64,000 bases of DNA from Xanthobacter sp. NM-25 (lineage in GTDB: Bacteria; Pseudomonadota; Alphaproteobacteria; Rhizobiales; Xanthobacteraceae). Of the stretch, positions 60,754-64,000 are shown in pieces (within the stretch, counting starts at the first letter, position 1; every line of letters begins with the position of its first letter). The position numbers were made by a program, and so were the translations under genes. The notes under the pieces were generated by a model. That model was not told where the DNA came from. It saw only the letters and a program-made list of their open reading frames with translations, and ran no database searches. Location of the stretch: contig NZ_JACBFS010000005.1 in assembly GCF_022138605.1 (NCBI RefSeq), forward strand, positions 1 through 64,000. Direction: 5' to 3'.

Positions 60754-61215
60754 ATGTCGGCCCTCGTCTCTTCATCCGCCGCCGCTGATGACCTTGCGCG
60801 GGTCGTCGCCCAAACCTGCCTGTGCCTCGCCATCCAACGGGCGAGCCGCGCGGTGGGCCGCTGCTTCGACGAGGCCTTCCGGCCGCTGGGCCTGACCAAC
60901 TGGCAGTTTTCCCTGCTCGCCATGCTGAGCCGTCCGGAGCCGTTCACGGTGACCCGCTTGGCGGAGGCCATGGGCATGGACCGCACCACCATCACCTCCA
61001 ATCTCAAGCCGCTGGAGCGCAAGCGGTTGGTGACGGTCGCCACCGATGCGCAGGATCGCCGGGTGCGTCGCATTGTGCTGAGCGCCCGTGGCCAGGAGGT
61101 GCTGGAGCAGGCGGCGCGCCACTGGCAGCAGGCCAATGCCGCGGTGGAAGCGCGACTGGGCGAGGTGGACCCCATCACTCTGCGCATGGCTCTCGACGAG
61201 CTCGCCGGCGCCTGA
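60754..61215 (+). CDS. MarR-family transcriptional regulator
   Basis: A 153-residue winged-helix protein; ATG 60754 follows GGAGGAGCG. The HTH is FTVTRLAEAMGMDRTTITSNLKPLERKRLVT, and the wing is DAQDRRVRRIVLS. Cysteines in QTCLCLAIQ and GRCFDEAF could respond to oxidants, in line with its divergence from a peroxidase gene, but that is inference. It is convergent with nadB (4 bp between stops). Confidence 0.9.
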   Translation: MSALVSSSAAADDLARVVAQTCLCLAIQRASRAVGRCFDEAFRPLGLTNWQFSLLAMLSRPEPFTVTRLAEAMGMDRTTITSNLKPLERKRLVTVATDAQDRRVRRIVLSARGQEVLEQAARHWQQANAAVEARLGEVDPITLRMALDELAGA

Positions 61216-61219
61216 GCGA

Positions 61220-62854
61220 TCAGGACGGGGTCAGGACCGCGGGCGATGTCGGCGCGGGGAGCGGCCTTGGAGATGGGGACAGGGCGCGTCGCACCAGCGG
61301 GTGGGCGCGCACCTCGGCCCAGGTGAGCCGGCTGCGGGTGCCGGGGCCGCTGGCGGTCGCCTCCGCCGGGTGGTCGGCCCGCCAGTGGGCGCCCCGGCTC
61401 TCCGTGCGCTGGTGCGCGGCCACCGCCATCATCAACGCCACGAGGGCCGGTTCGGCGGCGGGTGTGGCCGAATGGGCGAGAGGTGCCAGCGTGGTGATGG
61501 CGTCTCGCAGCCCGTCCTCCCGCCGCACCACGCCGAGATGCGCGCTGGTGATGGGCTGCACTGCGGCCGGGTCCGGCGCCGGCGGCAACGCCTGCGGGGG
61601 CAAGCTCTCTCGCGTGGTCCCCTGTCCCGTAGTCCCCTGTCCCGTGGCCCCCTGCCCTGTCGTCTTCCGCGCGGCACCGCCGGCGAGGCTGTCGGCCACC
61701 CAGCGGGCGCACACCACCGCTTCCACCAGGGAGTTGCTGGCAAGGCGGTTGGCGCCGTGCAGGCCGGTGGCCGCCACTTCCCCGCAGGCCCAGAGCCCTG
61801 GCACGGAGCTGCGCCCCTCTAGGTCCACGGCGATGCCGCCCATGTGATAGTGGGCCGCCGGCCGCACCGGCAGCAGCTGGCGTGCCGGATCGCGACCGGC
61901 GGCGGCGCACAGGGCGGCGACGGCCGGGAAGCGGCTGGCGAAGCGTGGGCCCAGCGCCGCGCGTGCGTCGAGATAGACCGCGCGGCCTTCGGCCAGCTGG
62001 CCGGCCACCGCGCGCGCCACCACGTCGCGGGGGGCGAGCTCGCCGCCGGGGACCGCATCGAGGAAGAAGGTGCCGTCGGCGGTCATCAGCCGGGCCCCCT
62101 CCCCCCGCACCGCCTCGCTGATGAGGGCAAGCGGCCGGCCGGCGCCCACCAGCGCGGTGGGGTGAAACTGCACGAACTCGAGGTCGGCCAGCACCGCGCC
62201 GGCCCGGGCCGCCAGCGCCAGGCCGAGACCGAACGAACTGAGCGGATTGGTGGTGTCGGCGAACAGGGCGCCGAGGCCGCCGGTGGCGAGCACCACCTGG
62301 CGCGTGTGGAGGGTGACGGGCGTGTCGCCCCGGGCCAGGAGCAGGCCGCGAATGCCGGCCTCGTCGCGCAGCAGGCGGCGGGCCTCCAGCCCTTCCAGCA
62401 CCGTCACCGAAGCCGTGGCCCGCACGGCCGCCGCCAGGGCCCGCACCAGCTCGCGGCCGGTGCCATCTCCGTCGGCGTGAACGATACGGCGGCGGCTGTG
62501 GGCCGCCTCCAGCCCCAGCGCCAGCCGGCCCCCCTGCTCCCGGTCGAGGCGGGCGCCGATGCGCTCCAGGGCGCCGATGGCCGCCGGTACCGCGGCGAGG
62601 ATGCGCCGCGCCATGGCGGCATCGCACAGGCCGGCGCCGGCGCTGAGGGTGTCGGCGAGGTGGAGATCGACGCTGTCGTCGTCGGCCAGGGCGGCGGCCA
62701 TGCCCCCCTGGGCCAGGGGGCTGGAGCCGTCCTGTTCGAGGGGTGCGCGGGTGACCAGCACGCAGGGACGGGGCGCCAGGAACAGGGCGGTGGCAAGCCC
62801 CGCCACCCCCGCGCCGACGACGACCGGAGGCTGATCCGGCAGGGCGCCGCTCAC
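61220..62854 (-). CDS. nadB: L-aspartate oxidase
   Basis: A 544-residue flavoenzyme that oxidises L-aspartate to iminoaspartate for NAD synthesis. It starts at GTG 62854, overlapping the nadA stop (GTGA). Motifs are VVVGAGVAGLATALFLA (FAD loop), SSPLAQGGMAAAL, FVQFHPTAL and the PAAHYHMGGIAVD / GLHGANRLASNSLVEAVV blocks. Between the catalytic core and the C-terminal helices a Thr-Gly-Gln-Gly-rich insert is encoded by 15-bp repeats (61617-61661). Confidence 0.96.
   Translation of the reverse strand: MSGALPDQPPVVVGAGVAGLATALFLAPRPCVLVTRAPLEQDGSSPLAQGGMAAALADDDSVDLHLADTLSAGAGLCDAAMARRILAAVPAAIGALERIGARLDREQGGRLALGLEAAHSRRRIVHADGDGTGRELVRALAAAVRATASVTVLEGLEARRLLRDEAGIRGLLLARGDTPVTLHTRQVVLATGGLGALFADTTNPLSSFGLGLALAARAGAVLADLEFVQFHPTALVGAGRPLALISEAVRGEGARLMTADGTFFLDAVPGGELAPRDVVARAVAGQLAEGRAVYLDARAALGPRFASRFPAVAALCAAAGRDPARQLLPVRPAAHYHMGGIAVDLEGRSSVPGLWACGEVAATGLHGANRLASNSLVEAVVCARWVADSLAGGAARKTTGQGATGQGTTGQGTTRESLPPQALPPAPDPAAVQPITSAHLGVVRREDGLRDAITTLAPLAHSATPAAEPALVALMMAVAAHQRTESRGAHWRADHPAEATASGPGTRSRLTWAEVRAHPLVRRALSPSPRPLPAPTSPAVLTPS
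61617..61661. repeat. 15-bp tandem repeat inside nadB
   Basis: Units with a 15-bp period start at 61617 (GTCCCCTGTCCCGTA), 61632 (GTCCCCTGTCCCGTG) and 61647 (a more diverged copy). Read in frame they give a repeated Thr/Ala-Thr-Gly-Gln-Gly unit in a non-conserved loop. Confidence 0.88.
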
Positions 62855-63867
62855 AGCGCCAGCATCCGGTCGACGGCGGCGCGGGCACGGCCGGCCACGT
62901 CGGGCGCGATGTCCACCACGTGGCGGTTCTGCTCCAGGGCCTGGCGGATGTTGGCAAGGGTGATGCGCTTCATGTGCGGGCACAGGTTGCATGGGCGCAC
63001 GAAGTCGATGTCGGGATGGAGCACCGCCACATTGTCGCTCATGGAGCATTCGGTGAGCAGCACCACCTGCTCCGGCCGCTCACGGCTGACATAATCCGCC
63101 AGGGCGGCGGTGGAGCCGGCGAAGTCGGCCTGCGCCACCACCTCCGGCGGGCATTCGGGATGCACCAGCACGCTCACCCCCGGGTGCGCCTCGCGCAGCT
63201 CGCGGATGTCGTCGGCGGTGAAGCGTTCATGGACCTCGCAGGCGCCGGGCCAGGAGATGATTTCGACACCGGTCTCGGCGGCCACGTTGGCGGCGAGATA
63301 CTGGTCGGGCAGCATGATGACCCTCGGGGCCCCCAGCGCTTCCACCACCCGGCGCGCATTGCCGGAGGTGCAGCAGATGTCCACTTCCGCCTTCACCGCC
63401 GCCGAGGTGTTCACATAGGCGATGATCGGCACCCCGGGATAGGCTGCCCGCATGGCGCGCACGTCGGCGGGGGTGATGGATTCGGCCAGCGAGCAGCCGG
63501 CGGCGAGGTCCGGCATCAGCACCGTCTTGTCCGGGTTCAGCAGCTTGGCGGTCTCGGCCATGAAGTGCACGCCGGCCAGCACGATCACATCGGCATCCGC
63601 CGTGGCGGCTGCCCGCGCCAGGGCCAGGCTGTCGCCGACGATGTCGGCCACGCCGTGGAAGATCTCCGGGGTCTGGTAGTTGTGGCCGAGGATGATGGCG
63701 TTGCGGCTGCGCTTCAGCGCCAGGATGGCTTCCACGTCGTCGACGAACAGGGCCCAATCGGCGGGCGGCACCACCCGCTTCACCCGGTCATAGAGCGCCG
63801 CGGTGCGGGCCAGAGCGGCATTGAGGGCGGGGGTCGCGGCGGCGGGGGCTGAGGAAACCGGGGTCAT
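62851..63867 (-). CDS. nadA: Quinolinate synthase A
   Basis: A 338-residue 4Fe-4S enzyme that condenses iminoaspartate with dihydroxyacetone phosphate. It has AIILGHNYQTPEI, VHFMAETAKLLNPDKTVL, the cysteine-bearing DLAAGCSLAESI, VDICCTSGNA and RPCNLCPHMKRITL. ATG 63867 follows GGGAG; ATG 63897 would sit inside the operator region. It overlaps nadB (GTGA). nadC, usually the third gene of such operons, is not downstream. Confidence 0.97.
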   Translation of the reverse strand: MTPVSSAPAAATPALNAALARTAALYDRVKRVVPPADWALFVDDVEAILALKRSRNAIILGHNYQTPEIFHGVADIVGDSLALARAAATADADVIVLAGVHFMAETAKLLNPDKTVLMPDLAAGCSLAESITPADVRAMRAAYPGVPIIAYVNTSAAVKAEVDICCTSGNARRVVEALGAPRVIMLPDQYLAANVAAETGVEIISWPGACEVHERFTADDIRELREAHPGVSVLVHPECPPEVVAQADFAGSTAALADYVSRERPEQVVLLTECSMSDNVAVLHPDIDFVRPCNLCPHMKRITLANIRQALEQNRHVVDIAPDVAGRARAAVDRMLAL

Positions 63868-63879
63868 GGCGCATCTCCC

Positions 63880-63926
63880 TATGCTCATACTGAGCATATT
63901 TATGGGATATGCTTATCTTGAGTATA
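63880..63926 (-). promoter_or_regulatory. Tandem palindromic operators of the nadAB operon (NadQ/NrtR-like)
   Basis: Two matching 17-bp sites, ATGCTCATACTGAGCAT (63881-63897) and ATGCTTATCTTGAGTAT (63909-63925), share the pattern ATGCTYA-N3-TGAGYAT, with centres 28 bp apart and 13-60 bp upstream of the nadA start. Such paired palindromes before NAD biosynthesis genes suit a repressor; NadQ (or an NrtR relative) is the usual one in this class by my recollection. Confidence 0.75.
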
Positions 63927-63933
63927 AGCCATG

Positions 63934-64000
63934 TCAAGAGCGCGCCAGCGGCAGCTTGGTGCCCGCCACTGCCCGCTCGGCGAGGACGGCGGCGCGGAAG
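63934..64000 (-). CDS. Possible 3' end of a minus-strand gene cut by the window edge
   Basis: The minus strand is open from base 64000 to a TGA at 63934-63936, reading FRAAVLAERAVAGTKLPLARS. Composition looks coding, and the nadA operators start just 8 bp after this stop. With only 22 codons I cannot name a family; a regulator of nadAB such as NadQ would fit the position but is not shown. Confidence 0.35.
   Translation of the reverse strand, partial: FRAAVLAERAVAGTKLPLARS

Noticed and set aside
1..64000. CRISPR arrays, insertion sequences, tRNA or rRNA genes
   Set aside because: No regular spacer-repeat pattern, transposase motif, terminal inverted repeats, T-loop sequence or rRNA-like sequence was seen in reading through the window; short RNA genes could still be missed by eye.

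Overview
The window is 64 kb of high-G+C DNA from an alphaproteobacterium, most likely a methylotrophic member of the Hyphomicrobiales; Xanthobacteraceae is a best guess from gene content, not proven. The evidence is a lanthanide-type methanol dehydrogenase (XoxF) with its partners, the tetrahydromethanopterin (H4MPT) formaldehyde-oxidation pathway, a MucR regulator, a PraR-like regulator, and an origin-proximal gene order (hemE / maf-aroE-coaE-dnaQ / mnmE-mnmG-rsmG-parA-parB) that is typical of alphaproteobacterial chromosomes. The window is therefore chromosomal and close to the replication origin.

Region 1 (1-22,540) is a C1-metabolism island. It opens with the end of fae. A minus-strand trio follows: a YVTN beta-propeller, an MxaD-like SRPBCC protein and a DUF2380-like protein. 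Next is a plus-strand ABC-transporter operon of the type associated with PQQ-dependent catabolism, resembling the lut (lanthanide uptake) genes of Methylorubrum. Ten minus-strand genes then run without interruption: an outer-membrane barrel protein, an NMT1-type ABC importer (three genes), a quinoprotein-relay metallohydrolase, xoxF, xoxG, xoxJ, a rhodanese-like CXXCW protein and a SoxYZ-like carrier. The island ends with mtdB, mch, two ATP-grasp genes and an mfnF homologue. Methanol is oxidised in the periplasm by XoxF with cytochrome XoxG as electron acceptor; the formaldehyde is then captured by Fae and carried through MtdB and Mch on H4MPT.

Region 2 (22,600-42,024) is mostly housekeeping: uppP, a GST-family gene, queG, the conserved miaB-phoH-ybeY-corC-lnt block, a PraR-like regulator, metK, trmB, an SDR enzyme, a PlsC-like acyltransferase, a Fur-family regulator, rimI-tsaB, a NifU-domain protein, rho, hemJ and hemE.

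Region 3 (42,025-56,648) is the origin region. The hemE/ppsR gap holds an AT-rich stretch, a perfect TTAA-N7-TTAA CtrA-type box, a DnaA-like box and GANTC sites. Then come ppsR, maf, aroE, coaE, dnaQ, a perfect 34-bp palindrome, a DUF255 thioredoxin-domain protein, mnmE, two parS sites, mnmG, rsmG (with a third parS inside its coding sequence), parA, parB, mucR, a 0.9-kb gene-poor stretch, and recR.

Region 4 (56,650-64,000) holds a MarR/FUSC efflux pair, a di-haem cytochrome c peroxidase, a second MarR regulator, and nadA-nadB behind two copies of a palindromic operator. The window ends inside what may be the 3' end of another minus-strand gene. I saw no tRNA, rRNA, CRISPR array, insertion sequence or phage genes.
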